Source: Nipponacmea schrenckii (Eukaryota > Mollusca > Gastropoda > Lottiidae). From it: DNA of 64,000 nt. Shown here in pieces: positions 42,210 to 52,734 of the stretch. The translations under genes and the position numbers were made by a program. The stretch's first letter is position 1, and every line of letters starts with the position of its first letter. The stretch is taken from assembly GCA_030562195.1 (NCBI GenBank), contig JAUJPP010000003.1, positions 35,842,602-35,906,601 of the forward strand, given 5' to 3'. The notes beneath the pieces were generated by a model. The model saw nothing but the letters and a program-made list of their open reading frames with translations, had not been told where the DNA came from and searched no databases.

Positions 42210-43886
42210 ATGAAATACCTATTGCAGTCTTCCCCCCCAATAGAGGAAGATGCAGTCACTGATGAAGATTCAGATAAATCTGACGACGAAGCATCAGGAC
42301 AGTTCATCCATTTGCCTCGTAGGATTTTAAATGCTGAAGCTATAACAGTCGTAACCGAATCAGTAGAAGACCAACACGATAATTTGGAACCAAGACCAAA
42401 TAAAAGCCAAAAAAGAGAACCTGCAAGGAAATGGACAAAATCAGTGCCAGTTTCGAACAACATTCCACAGAGACCTCTAATTTCTTATGGTCCATCAGTA
42501 GAGGAGTATCTAGACTCACTCATTCAAAGTCCACTAGATGCTTTCCTTCTTCTTTTCACAAAAAACCTGATCAACACCATTCTCGTAGAAACTAAACGTT
42601 ATGCTGATCAACGTGGTAGAATAAACTTTCAGCTAACAAGAGAGGAACTTCTCTGTTTTATAGGAGTAATATTATTGTCGGGATATCATCCAGTTCCATA
42701 CAGAAGACTGTACTGGTCACAAGATGTTGATGTTCATAATGACCTCGTATCAGAAGCAATCAGGAGAAACAAATTTGATCAGATTTTGCAATCACTTCAT
42801 CTAGCAGATAATACCAAAATAAATGATGATGTTTATTATGAAATCAGACCAATATTTAGGGAGCTCAACTCCAGTTTTAAAATTTTTCCTTTAACATCAG
42901 ATTTAAGTATTGATGAAACTATGATCAAATACTATGGGAAACATGGCACTAAACAGTACATAAGAGGTAAACCAATCCGATTCGGCTATAAATTATTTTC
43001 CCTAACATCATCGGCAGGATACTTGTATCATGCTGAACCTTATTGTGGCGCTGGAACTGATTTTGAAGAAACTGGTTTGGGTCTTGGAGCAAATGCTGTC
43101 TTAGGTCTGATTTCAAAATGTAACGTTCCAAGAGGATCAAGAATCTTTTTTGATAATTGGTTCACATCTTTAAATTTGTTGGATCGAATGACAGAAATCG
43201 AAGTTAACGGAATTGGAACGATACGCCAAGATAGATGTCGCAATCCACCTTTATCTACTGTTTCCCAATTCAAAAAGATGGAAAGGGGGGCATCTGAATG
43301 TGTGAGCGAAGGTCAAAATGTTCTTGTGAGATGGAAAGACAACAATGTAGTTTCCATGGCAACCAACTCTTCATTTAACAACATTAGTAGAAATGTAACA
43401 AGGTGGAGCCGAAAGGAAAAAAAACCTGTTGATATCCCTATGCCAGATCTGATACACAGTTATAATCGCTGTATGGGTGGTGTTGATCTCTTTGATGGAT
43501 TCACTGCCAATTACAGAACACGCGTTAGAAGTAAGAAATGGTGGTGGCCATTCTTCTCTTGGGGAATCGATGCATGCATTGTAAATGGCTGGCTTATTTA
43601 TCGGTCATTGAAAGATCAGACCATGTCCTTATTAGAATTTCGAAGACAGTGTACAATTCAGATATTGAAGCAAAATGGTGTAGCTCGACAATATGGAGGA
43701 CGTCCATCAGTCTTACGAGGTCCTTCAGCAGAACCAATAAGATTTGATGGCAAGGATCACTGGCCTGTCAAGCTACCTACTCGCTACTCCCGTTGCAGAT
43801 TATGTGGCAGTAGGTGTTCCTTGAAATGTTCTAAATGTGACACTCCTTTGAATATCGAATGCTTTAAGATTTATCATACACAATAA
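42210..43886 (+). CDS. piggyBac-family DDD transposase
   Basis: 558 residues open from 42210. The DDE_Tnp_1_7 core shows 'DLSIDETMIKYYGKHGTKQY' (Asp 235), 'GSRIFFDNWFTSLNLL' (Asp 315) and 'CMGGVDLFDGF' (Asp 426), the DDD triad of piggyBac enzymes. The C-terminus has a Cys-rich zinc-binding domain (Cys 529, 532, 536, 540, 543, 551) used in the family for binding the transposon ends. The catalytic part seems intact. The annotated first Met is in the shifted frame after a run of seven C; the real N-terminus probably lies upstream and is joined only if one C is absent. Terminal repeats were not identified. The gene sits on the strand opposite to the HECT-type gene and between its two parts. Confidence 0.92.
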   Translation: MKYLLQSSPPIEEDAVTDEDSDKSDDEASGQFIHLPRRILNAEAITVVTESVEDQHDNLEPRPNKSQKREPARKWTKSVPVSNNIPQRPLISYGPSVEEYLDSLIQSPLDAFLLLFTKNLINTILVETKRYADQRGRINFQLTREELLCFIGVILLSGYHPVPYRRLYWSQDVDVHNDLVSEAIRRNKFDQILQSLHLADNTKINDDVYYEIRPIFRELNSSFKIFPLTSDLSIDETMIKYYGKHGTKQYIRGKPIRFGYKLFSLTSSAGYLYHAEPYCGAGTDFEETGLGLGANAVLGLISKCNVPRGSRIFFDNWFTSLNLLDRMTEIEVNGIGTIRQDRCRNPPLSTVSQFKKMERGASECVSEGQNVLVRWKDNNVVSMATNSSFNNISRNVTRWSRKEKKPVDIPMPDLIHSYNRCMGGVDLFDGFTANYRTRVRSKKWWWPFFSWGIDACIVNGWLIYRSLKDQTMSLLEFRRQCTIQILKQNGVARQYGGRPSVLRGPSAEPIRFDGKDHWPVKLPTRYSRCRLCGSRCSLKCSKCDTPLNIECFKIYHTQ

Positions 43887-44086
43887 TAAAATAGAGAAAA
43901 CCTTCATCTACAGAATGTGTTTGTTATTTCGTCTTTAAATCTGCCCATTGGCAACAAATGTTGCCTCGTCATAACTCAAAATGATATTGCTCAAACCAAG
44001 TCAAACTTCGATTATAATATCTTTGACATCTCCTTTTTCATTCTTTATGATGCCAAGTGAATTGACATAAAACAAAAACTCGGGCT

Positions 44087-44897
44087 TTAATCTTTTAACA
44101 AGTTGTCGACTGAAGTTGTTTTTTTGAACATCCGAGCGGCTTTAATTTGTGCAGGTAATTTAACTAAGTTCTGTGATCGACCACCATCACTATCACTACT
44201 GATATCATCATTCACAGCATCAGCAAAACTATCATCACTATCAGCTGCCTTGATTGAATCTGTTTCCTTGGTAACTGTTTCGGTTTCACTTGATACTGTC
44301 TTCACTCTTTTCACAGGTTGCGCAACTCCTATTCCTTGTTCCAATTTATCATTGTCATCATAATGTGAGGTTGTAACCATATAAAATCGTACTGATTTAA
44401 GATGAGTAGACTCTATTACGTGCCTCAGTGTTATATCTAAATCTAATTCTCTATGCGTTTGATCAGCTATGTAAAAGTCGAAATTTGTTACAGGTCCCTT
44501 TTTTGACGTACCATTTGGAAAAAATAGATTTTTGGCTTCATCAAGCAATGTCGAAAGGTTACCATCCAGATCCATATCTACATTTCTTGTTCCTCCACCA
44601 TTAGGAGACCTCACCTGCTTAAGTCCCGAACCATTCTCGTGTAGCCATCCCAATTCAATCCGTTTCGTGCCCTTTTTTGCATTCATGTTCCCTTCCTGTG
44701 AAGCAGATCGACGCCCGTGCTCGTTGTTCATTCTTTGTATCTTTGACACTAATCTATCCCTTAAACTTCGTTTGGTTTCCTTACTTCGTTCAGTGCAGCG
44801 TTGTTTTGCGAAAAACGTAACAGCTAAACAATCTCCGTATTTGGGCAAATATCTCTGAAGTTGATTAATTTCAATTTTCGTCAACACCTGTTCGTCT
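44087..44897 (-). CDS. Upstream part of the HECT-type gene, cut by the assembly gap
   Basis: From the gap edge (44897) to a stop at 44087, about 270 residues: 'LQRYLPKYGDCLAVTFF', 'ELGWLHENG', 'KQVRSPNGGGTRNVDMDLDG', 'LFFPNGTSKKGPVTNFDF', then an acidic Ser/Asp-rich tail. I know the motif order GW-H, KQVR-GGGTR and LFFPNG-GP from the N-terminal part of proteins that end in the HECT-like domain seen at 40.5-41.7 kb. The start is lost in the N-run. The open frame that formally continues across the Ns into 45398-45625 is an artefact: beyond the gap the frame is a Penelope-type RT. A piggyBac gene lies between this part and the HECT part. Confidence 0.6.
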
Positions 44898-45397
44898 NNN
44901 NNNNNNNNNNNNNNNNNNNNNNNNNNNNNNNNNNNNNNNNNNNNNNNNNNNNNNNNNNNNNNNNNNNNNNNNNNNNNNNNNNNNNNNNNNNNNNNNNNNN
45001 NNNNNNNNNNNNNNNNNNNNNNNNNNNNNNNNNNNNNNNNNNNNNNNNNNNNNNNNNNNNNNNNNNNNNNNNNNNNNNNNNNNNNNNNNNNNNNNNNNNN
45101 NNNNNNNNNNNNNNNNNNNNNNNNNNNNNNNNNNNNNNNNNNNNNNNNNNNNNNNNNNNNNNNNNNNNNNNNNNNNNNNNNNNNNNNNNNNNNNNNNNNN
45201 NNNNNNNNNNNNNNNNNNNNNNNNNNNNNNNNNNNNNNNNNNNNNNNNNNNNNNNNNNNNNNNNNNNNNNNNNNNNNNNNNNNNNNNNNNNNNNNNNNNN
45301 NNNNNNNNNNNNNNNNNNNNNNNNNNNNNNNNNNNNNNNNNNNNNNNNNNNNNNNNNNNNNNNNNNNNNNNNNNNNNNNNNNNNNNNNNNNNNNNNN
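44898..45397. other. Assembly gap of 500 N
   Basis: Exactly 500 N, the usual placeholder for a gap of unknown size. Sequence joined across it should not be read as one gene. Confidence 0.99.
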
Positions 45398-45770
45398 TTT
45401 AGGGATTCTATTAGGCATGAACCAATCCTTGGTAGGATTCTTATGAATTTTCGGCAAATCATATAAGTGTCTCTCGCGGCAATCAGGTTTGGCAGAAAGG
45501 TAGTCATATTGTTTCTGTTTTAAATGACTTGTTTTAACCAAGTCGGCAAGAATATTGTTTATCATATCAGCAGTTTCTTTAAAAATCGGCTCCGGTAAAA
45601 TTGCATAGTGTTTAGGATTATTCAATTGATGCTCTGCTTCTGCAATATAATCTTCCCTATTTAATATAACGCAACATGAACCTTTGTCACTCTTTTAATT
45701 ACAATGCTTTTGTCTTTTTTAAGTACATTTAATGCTTCACGTTCTACTCGCGTGAGATTAGGCTTCTCGT
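45398..45770 (-). pseudogene. Fragment of a second Penelope-like RT
   Basis: Minus-strand translation shows 'NLTRVEREAL' (about 45760-45730), then after a frame change in an A-run near 45695 'SDKG' and 'CCVILNREDYI', 'KQKQYDYLSAK', 'RHLYDLPKIHKNP' and 'WFMPNRIPK' at the gap edge. It lines up with residues 133-253 of the PLE ORF2 at 9.2-11.1 kb but differs at many positions, so it is another PLE subfamily or an old copy. The catalytic part is lost in or beyond the gap. Confidence 0.8.
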
Positions 45771-46259
45771 GTGTTATGGAAATATTTGATATTTGGTTAT
45801 TCATACTTGTAAATATTTCTGGACATCAAATTTCACATCTAGACCAAAAATTAGTGAAATATGGGAATGCAAAAACCCCCAAAGGAAGGCCTGGAGTACC
45901 CTGTTCGAAAATGCAAATATATACACTAGTAAGCGAATAACAGCATTTGTAATGATGCACCCCTATTTGGCTCTCTTTTGGATGTCATTGATGGCGCGTC
46001 TAACACTAAATCAATCATTAACTTTCTTATTTCTCTAGATAAATGAAATTTGTAAATACTATTGAGTTTTATAACATAAATCCAGGCTACAAATCCAAGT
46101 CAGAAAAAAATGACAACATTTGTTATTTAGTTGGCCTTCAATGTCTTCACACTCATTCTGGCTGTTCCTGCTGAAAGCATCATAATCATTATAACTCGTA
46201 AAGTTTTTTTTATCCTATCGACCACACTTTTGCGTGAAATGAGAGCTATCACACTTCTA

Positions 46260-47220
46260 CATTTTTTCAGGCAGAAACTTATTTTTGTTACTTTTTTCAC
46301 TTTTTCGAGTTAAACGACTTTGAAGTTTTACCCAAATTTTCAAATGAAAATCGCTGATATTTTGGTTTAGGAAAAAGTCGGGACACTAAAAGCAATGTAA
46401 CTGAGTTTTCAAGGTATGCACCTGAAATTCGACAGAGTATAACTTCAGATAGTTGGCTACAAGCATTTCAAATTTCAACTTTGCTATTAAATAAGGTTTC
46501 ATATCTCGTTTTCAATCGATTGTATAGAAGATTATTGGTGAATCGAACAATTAATGGGAGACAACTAACATAACCTTGTTTACGACATCTTCTTTTCGTT
46601 AACTTTTAAAGAAGATTGTCGTCGATTTCTTTTAACCGTTGATCAGTTATGGAAAAGCTGGTAATGATAATCCCAGAAGATTCTAATATTACAAAAAGTG
46701 GCCGTCCCTCGCCCGCAAACTAAAATGACCATAACCCGGCCAATTATGATCAAAGGATAAAATCTTTTCGATTTCTTTTTCAAAACTTTTCTTTAAATCG
46801 ACTTTGAATTTTTATCCGAATATTCAATTTGAAAAAAAGCTGGTATTTTGGGAAGAGCCTGACACCAAAAGTGCTGTAGAGACATAGTTCTCAAGGTATG
46901 GACCCGAAATTTGGTAGGGAAAAACTTCAGATTGTTGGCTACCTGCGTTCTAAATTTCAACTTTACATCTCAGGTAGTTTCCGAGTGGTAGCAGTACAAA
47001 GTTTGGTTTGTACTTCCACACATAGCACAAAGGGACTATTATTAGCCTGTTGGCCGACCCCATCACCCCCTAAAATAAATATTTTAAGATGAAAATCGCT
47101 AATATGTTGGTTTGAGTAAAAGTTGGGAACTAAAAGCGCTTAACTTTACATCTCAGATAGTTTTCGAGTGACCGTCGTTCAACGATTTAGTCCCTATGTG
47201 CAACAAAGCACTATAAGCCT
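46260..47220 (+). repeat. Diverged relics of the 403-bp satellite unit
   Basis: 46265-46490 follows the unit in order: 'TTTTTCAGGCAGAAACTTAT', 'CACTTTTTCGA', 'GACTTTGAAGTTTTACCC', 'GCTGATATTTTGGTTT', 'GTTTTCAAGGTATG' and 'CTTCAGATAGTTGGCTAC'. A second copy runs about 46705-47060 and a fragment about 47085-47225. Divergence is far higher than among array units, so these are old dispersed copies. Confidence 0.8.
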
Positions 47221-47229
47221 ATAGGCTAG

Positions 47230-48370
47230 TAGTTTTTTTGTTTTTTTTGCACAGAATCAATGTTTGTTCCGCATAGTAAAAGTGAGTGTTTCGCCATTGG
47301 ATTACCACCGAATATTGCTAACAGGATATCGGCAACACATATTTTAGATGTTGAAACCATCACAGGCATAGACCAAATATTAAAAGTTGATTTCCGAACT
47401 CACCCCTAAAATCGGACACACACAACAATACAAACGATTTTTCATGTGCAATGTCTTGTTTATTTTAACAGCCATGACGTACTTGTGATGTTCTGTGACT
47501 ACAATACTCGTGTTCATGAGTCCTTATGCAATCTTAAAACTGACTGAAAAGCAGCGAAACACTTAGGTGTAATTCAATATGAGTTAAAAACTGTTTTGAA
47601 TAGTTAACATTCGTGAAGCGAGATTTTGTTCGCAGTGTGAACTGTACTTTGAATTCAACTTTAATGATATATTATATTCACACTTTATTCAAATTGGGTG
47701 TGTCTGTATTTGATAGAAATAGACGTTTAACGTATAATGTAAATATACGTATTGACATTTGACAATAATACCAGTACACGGCTTAAATATCTCGATATAA
47801 ACATCTGGCGATAAAGGACGTTTATTTCCTTATCTCATTTGTCTCTTATTGCTGTTTTTGGCGCCTCGAACTAAAGAGAGGAAACTAACACTTCTGTTGG
47901 CAACAAAAACTGCATTGTGAGAATGAAAAAAACTTCAATGACATATCGAATAGTATTGATAATAGCAGCAAAGTGCATTGTGGTTTAAGTAATGATCATC
48001 TACAACAAAACTATATTTCATGTTATAACCGTAACTACCACGGTAGTTATTAAATGAATTTAAAAACTGCACTATGTTGTATAAGATTTAATTAATTTAA
48101 CAAGAAAGTAACATATTTAAATATAAAAGCGACAGTACATGTAATTACTTTATTAACTACGAAGGGACCTTAGTTTCCGCCGAACTCTGCCGATCAGTTG
48201 AGGCTTTGGGGCTAGATTTCTTTCCATACAATACTAATTTATTTACACGCACAAAGCAAATTTCTGAGTATTTGATGAACAATATCAACATTGAAAAAAG
48301 GCTTTAATGCATTGAACTTCCGAAATGTATGCTATCCTTGCTATCAGCTATTAAGTAAACTACACATTTG
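47230..48370. other. No gene recognised; 3' flank of the GPCR
   Basis: AT-rich sequence with no motif-bearing ORF. The side next to 48373 must hold the 3' UTR of the GPCR; a polyadenylation hexamer ATTAAA occurs on the minus strand near 48304. Confidence 0.45.
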
Positions 48371-48372
48371 GA

Positions 48373-49512
48373 CTAGAATTTTAAAACGCGTTTCCTGCTT
48401 TTCCACGGAGTTAATAATCGAACGCATCCTTCTCTGAAACGCTTATTCCAATAACTGTACACAAGTGGATTTGCCGATGAATTCAAAAAGTAGGATCTCA
48501 TAAATACAGAGTAAAACTGATACCCAGTAAAACTTAAGGTCTGTTTAAAATTATCCATGGATACTTTTAGTATGGCAATGATTAAATAGGGAACGAAGCT
48601 CAATATGAATACTGCTGTAATCGACAACAACATCAAAGTTGTTCTATTTTTAGAAAGTCCAACAGGTTTTCGTGGCTTGGTGGCAATCTCTCTTTGATTT
48701 AAAGCAGATGTTGAACCTGAAGTGTCATTTGGGGTTAATCTAGATTCGGCAGCATCCAAATCAACTGAATCGGCAGTTGCTTTTGTTTTAAGTCTAGTGT
48801 TAAAATTGCTCTGACGAAAAATTTGCTTGCCCACTAAAATGTACAGAACACAAAGAACAGTAAAACAGACAATAAACATGACTATTGGAAGTCCCACAAA
48901 ATATACAGTAAACCAGATTCCACCAGAGGAATCCTCGAAAGCACACTCCTTACCTACAATACCGGGTATGTCTGTTTTCACCTCAACAGAGGAATGAACC
49001 ACTAACGATGGCAAGGTAAACACCAGCGAACTGATAGCAATTAACAAAACAATGACTTTAGCATGTAGTTCATTGATTTGTTTTTTGAATGGCTTGCATA
49101 TTTTTCTGTATCTATCGGAACTGATTGCAACCAAAGTAAACACAGATCCGACTATGGTAAAATACTTGCAAACTTTGATAAATTTGCATAGTTCAACACT
49201 TTCAAAAGTATAAGAGAAACGCATTTGAAGAATTTCTCCGGGTGTTGCAAATACATTGTTCACGATGTCAAATCCAGCTAAAGCCAGGATAAAAATTCGC
49301 GATGTGCTGTTTTGAAAGTTCTTTATATAAACTACCGCCACGAGAATATTACCAAATAGTCCAAGAATTGAAAGAATTCCGAGATAAATCATTCCAGCTA
49401 AAACAGTCATTGAATTTTCATTATCAAGATATCGGAGGTATCGCCATTTGTCTTCTTCTGTTATATTTGTAACGTTGCTGAGATTCATCATAGATAGTGT
49501 CAGATCATTCAT
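48373..49512 (-). CDS. Class A (rhodopsin-like) GPCR, probably neuropeptide-type
   Basis: 379 residues in one exon with seven predicted membrane helices (about 38-62, 72-92, 108-132, 152-172, 200-225, 292-315, 333-354). Landmarks: three N-glycosylation sites before TM1 (Asn 10, 13, 16), GN in TM1 (Asn 55), Asp 82 in TM2, Cys 109 and Cys 190 for the extracellular disulphide, DRY at 133-135, and NPLVY at 348-352. TM6 reads 'VFILSFVPYL' and lacks the usual CWxP. The third inner loop is long (about 65 residues) and polar, with Ser and Thr for phosphorylation; the tail is short and basic. The start has an AAAATGA context, and an acceptor (TTTATTTCAG) lies 15 bases upstream, so the 5' UTR is spliced. 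The ligand is unknown; molluscs carry large lineage-specific sets of such receptors. Confidence 0.9.
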   Translation of the reverse strand: MNDLTLSMMNLSNVTNITEEDKWRYLRYLDNENSMTVLAGMIYLGILSILGLFGNILVAVVYIKNFQNSTSRIFILALAGFDIVNNVFATPGEILQMRFSYTFESVELCKFIKVCKYFTIVGSVFTLVAISSDRYRKICKPFKKQINELHAKVIVLLIAISSLVFTLPSLVVHSSVEVKTDIPGIVGKECAFEDSSGGIWFTVYFVGLPIVMFIVCFTVLCVLYILVGKQIFRQSNFNTRLKTKATADSVDLDAAESRLTPNDTSGSTSALNQREIATKPRKPVGLSKNRTTLMLLSITAVFILSFVPYLIIAILKVSMDNFKQTLSFTGYQFYSVFMRSYFLNSSANPLVYSYWNKRFREGCVRLLTPWKSRKRVLKF

Positions 49513-49669
49513 TTTGCCACCTTGTCCTGAAATAAAAGAGAAAAGACTTAGTTACTGCTCAAAATTATATACATGTTTTTCGAAAAAAGGCACCAAAAGT
49601 TATAAAGATAGCTTGCCAGGCACGGTAACATACGCCCACTGGCAGCATTGAATTTGAAAAATAAATTGA

Positions 49670-51440
49670 GCAATGACTCAAAAACATTCCATAAATGGAT
49701 ATTGAAGTCAAGGGCAAAAACTCAAAAACTGTTCATGGAAAATCGTCAAATTAAAACTAGACCACCATCTTATCTATTTTAATACTCATACCAAGTTTAT
49801 CAAATCTATTAAAAAATTGTAGCTTATTTTGCACCCGCAAATATTTTTGACGCAATATTACTAAGTCAAGGGCATTCAATCAAAAAACATTCGTTAAAAA
49901 AGTCGGAAATTCAAACTTGACTAATGTCTTATCTATTCTGATGCTTACAGCAAGTTCCATCAAAATCTTTTGAAAATTAAAGCTTCTTATTGAAACCACA
50001 ATAGAATCTTGACGCAATTTCAGTCAAGGGCAATATCTCAAAACAGTTCATTGAAAAACTGTCAAATTCAAACTTGACTGAGGTCTAATCAATTCCAATG
50101 ATCACACCAAGTTTCATGAAAATCATCTGAAAATTGGAGGATTTATTGCATCGAAACTAAAGATTTTACTACGTCAAGGGCAATAACCAAAAATTGTTCA
50201 TCAAAAAAATTGCCAAACTCGACTGTTGTCTTATCAATTCCAATGCTCACACCAAGTTTTATCAAAATCCATTGAAAATTGTAGCTTCTATTGAACCCAC
50301 AATACAATTTTGACGCAATCTTAATAAGTCAAGGGCAATAACTAAAAAATTGTTCATCGAAAAATCTTCAAATTCGAACTTGACCGTCGTCTTATCAATT
50401 CCAATGCTCTCACCAACTTTCATTTAAATCCATTGTAAATTGTAGCTTCTATTTTGTCTACAACAAATAGAGAGGCAGGGGCAATAACTCCAAAACTGTT
50501 TATCGCAAAATCGTCCAAATTGAACTTGACCGCCGTCTTATCAATTCCAATGCTCATACCAAGTTTCATTAAAATCCATAGATAATTGTAGCTTCTATAG
50601 TGTCTACAGAAATTAAATTTTTACTAAATTTTACTTAGTCAAGGGCAATTACTCATAAACTATTCATCAAAAAATCGTCAAATTTGAACCTTACCACCGC
50701 CTTATCAATTCCAATGCTCATACCAAGTTTCATTCAATTGCATTGAAAATTGTAGCTTCTATTGCATCAACAATAAATTTTGACGTGATGTAAATAAGTC
50801 AAGGGCAATAACTCAAAAACAGTTCATCGAAAAATCTTCAAATTCGAACTTGGCCGCCGTCTAATAAATTCCAATGCTCACACCAAGTTTCATAAAAATT
50901 CATTGAAAATTATAGCTTCTATCGTGTCTACAACGAATGTAGAGGCAGGGGCAATAACTAAAAAAACGTTTATCGAAAAATCGTCCAAATCGAACTTGAC
51001 TACCGGCTTATCAATACCAATGCTCATACCAAGCTTCATTAAAATCCATAGAAAATTGTAGCTTCTATAGTGTTTACAACAAATATTGACGGACCGACAT
51101 ACCGACGGACAGGGGCGACGACAATATACGTCCACATATTCATGTGGGCGTATAAAAATCCGTCCATTCGATAATTTCCATACATGCATACCAAGTTTCA
51201 TTAAAAAAAAACTTTAGCCTCTATCGTGTATACAACCCAAATTTGACGCGTTTTTACTCGGTCAAGGGCAATAACTCAAAATCCGTTCATTCGATAATTT
51301 CCATTTTCAAACTTGACCGAGATATCATCAATATATACATGTATACCAAGTTTCATTAAGATCGGACCGACGGACGGACAGGGGCGACGGCAATATACGT
51401 CCACATTTCCATGTAACCTACTACTGAAAATAAAACTTGG
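49670..51440. repeat. Tandem array, unit about 155-160 bp, about ten copies
   Basis: 'GTCAAGGGCAATAACTCAAA' and variants recur at about 49706, 49865, 50023, 50173, 50328, (50475), 50638, 50798, (50947) and 51261. Units share 'CCAATGCTCACACCAAGTTT', 'AAAATTGTAGCTTCTAT' and 'TCATCGAAAAATCGTC'. Near 51090-51150 and 51365-51415 are two copies of the end piece 'CGGACGGACAGGGGCGAC' followed by 'AATATACGTCCACAT'. Same family as the array at 33.9-34.9 kb. It fills the region upstream of the GPCR, so the GPCR's first exon must lie in or beyond it. Confidence 0.9.
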
Positions 51441-51444
51441 CTAC

Positions 51445-52130
51445 TTTGTACACAATGATTCCAAACATGTGTAGCCTAAAGATTGATCACCAGTGCACAC
51501 ATAGTTTAATATCTGTATTATATAAAGTATTTAAACGTCTTCAATTCGTCTTATATCTTCAATTGATCACTTAAGTAAGCGAAAAGTGCGAACTATAACG
51601 CCCACAATCAATAGTCTTAAGATGAAATCTGTACAACACTGACTTTCACTCGTCATTGACAATTTTCTTCAACGAAACATATTTTAATTGTTAAAATCCC
51701 ACAAGGAAACTATGAGTCACATCGTTCAACTTTCCACAATTACACTGTTATAGTGATGCTGTTAATACGTATCTTCAATAATATATATAAACACTGAACA
51801 GGAAATCAGCTCTCAATAAAGACACTTAGTTGTATCATTATCTATGGTTTGATCTGAGGACAAACTAGTTTACTTAATCTTAATATGGTTTTCTTATATA
51901 ATTGAGGTCATATCAATGATATCAATTTTAATTGCATACTTTTTAAAAACATACTACATGTATTTTATGAGATGTGTGGATTGTTTCTGTTATCTGGAAG
52001 CACCCAGTAGCTTTGTTGATTGTGAATTTGAGAAAACAAACGAAAAATGTTTTGAAACATCGGAAGAGTTTCACACATTTTTAGAATTACATGTAAACTG
52101 TAGGAGAAACACATAGTAAGTCCAAATGAT
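51445..52130. other. No gene recognised
   Basis: AT-rich. A 66-codon ORF at 51916-52116 has no recognisable domain. Confidence 0.4.
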
Positions 52131-52136
52131 AAGCAG

Positions 52137-52318
52137 TCATTTAGGCACACTTCATTTAGGCACACGTTCAGATAAGCACTTGTCATTTAGGCACAGTGTT
52201 ATTTAGGCAAAGCAATTTAGGCACACCTTCAATTAGACACATACTCAATTAGGTACATTCTTTTTATACACACTAAAATTCGGCACACTGTCATTTAGGC
52301 ACAGTGATTTAGGCAATG
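52137..52318 (+). repeat. Irregular short tandem repeat of TTTAGGCACA
   Basis: Five exact copies of TTTAGGCACA (about 52140, 52155, 52186, 52214, 52293) and several variants (TTTAGGCAAA, ATTAGACACA, ATTAGGTACA, ATTCGGCACA) in 180 bp. Spacing is irregular, 14-30 bp. The motif equals the core of the terminal repeats of the element at 15.94-16.50 kb. Confidence 0.8.
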
Positions 52319-52734
52319 ATAAGGTTTATCTAGATTACAGGAGATTGGTTTAAGTATAAACGACAATAACAAAGGTAATCGCACTATGGAAATAAATTAA
52401 AATTTAATGCAAGAAGTTGTATCCTTTCCCGTTCTCGTTGAACAATATCAACGTCATAATAATAATGTGGTGCTCGATGGAATTGGAAAATTCAGATAAA
52501 AATAGATATATCGCAAAATAAAAGTGAAATGTAATCTCCAATTCGTATTTTCATATCGAATTGTCTGGACAGCTTAATTTCACATATATCACAGTCTGAT
52601 AAGTAAAAGATCCAACATACTAAACAAGAAAGATTTGACGTTTATATATAAATTATTTCAAAATTATAAATGCACGTATCCATTAAATATGTTTACAGCT
52701 ATAAATGTAAATTGACATATACTAGTAAAGAGAT

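Noticed and set aside
41690..44090. Terminal inverted repeats of the piggyBac element at TTAA sites near 41713 and 44085
   Set aside because: TTAA occurs at both places, but the sequences inside do not match as inverted repeats by eye.
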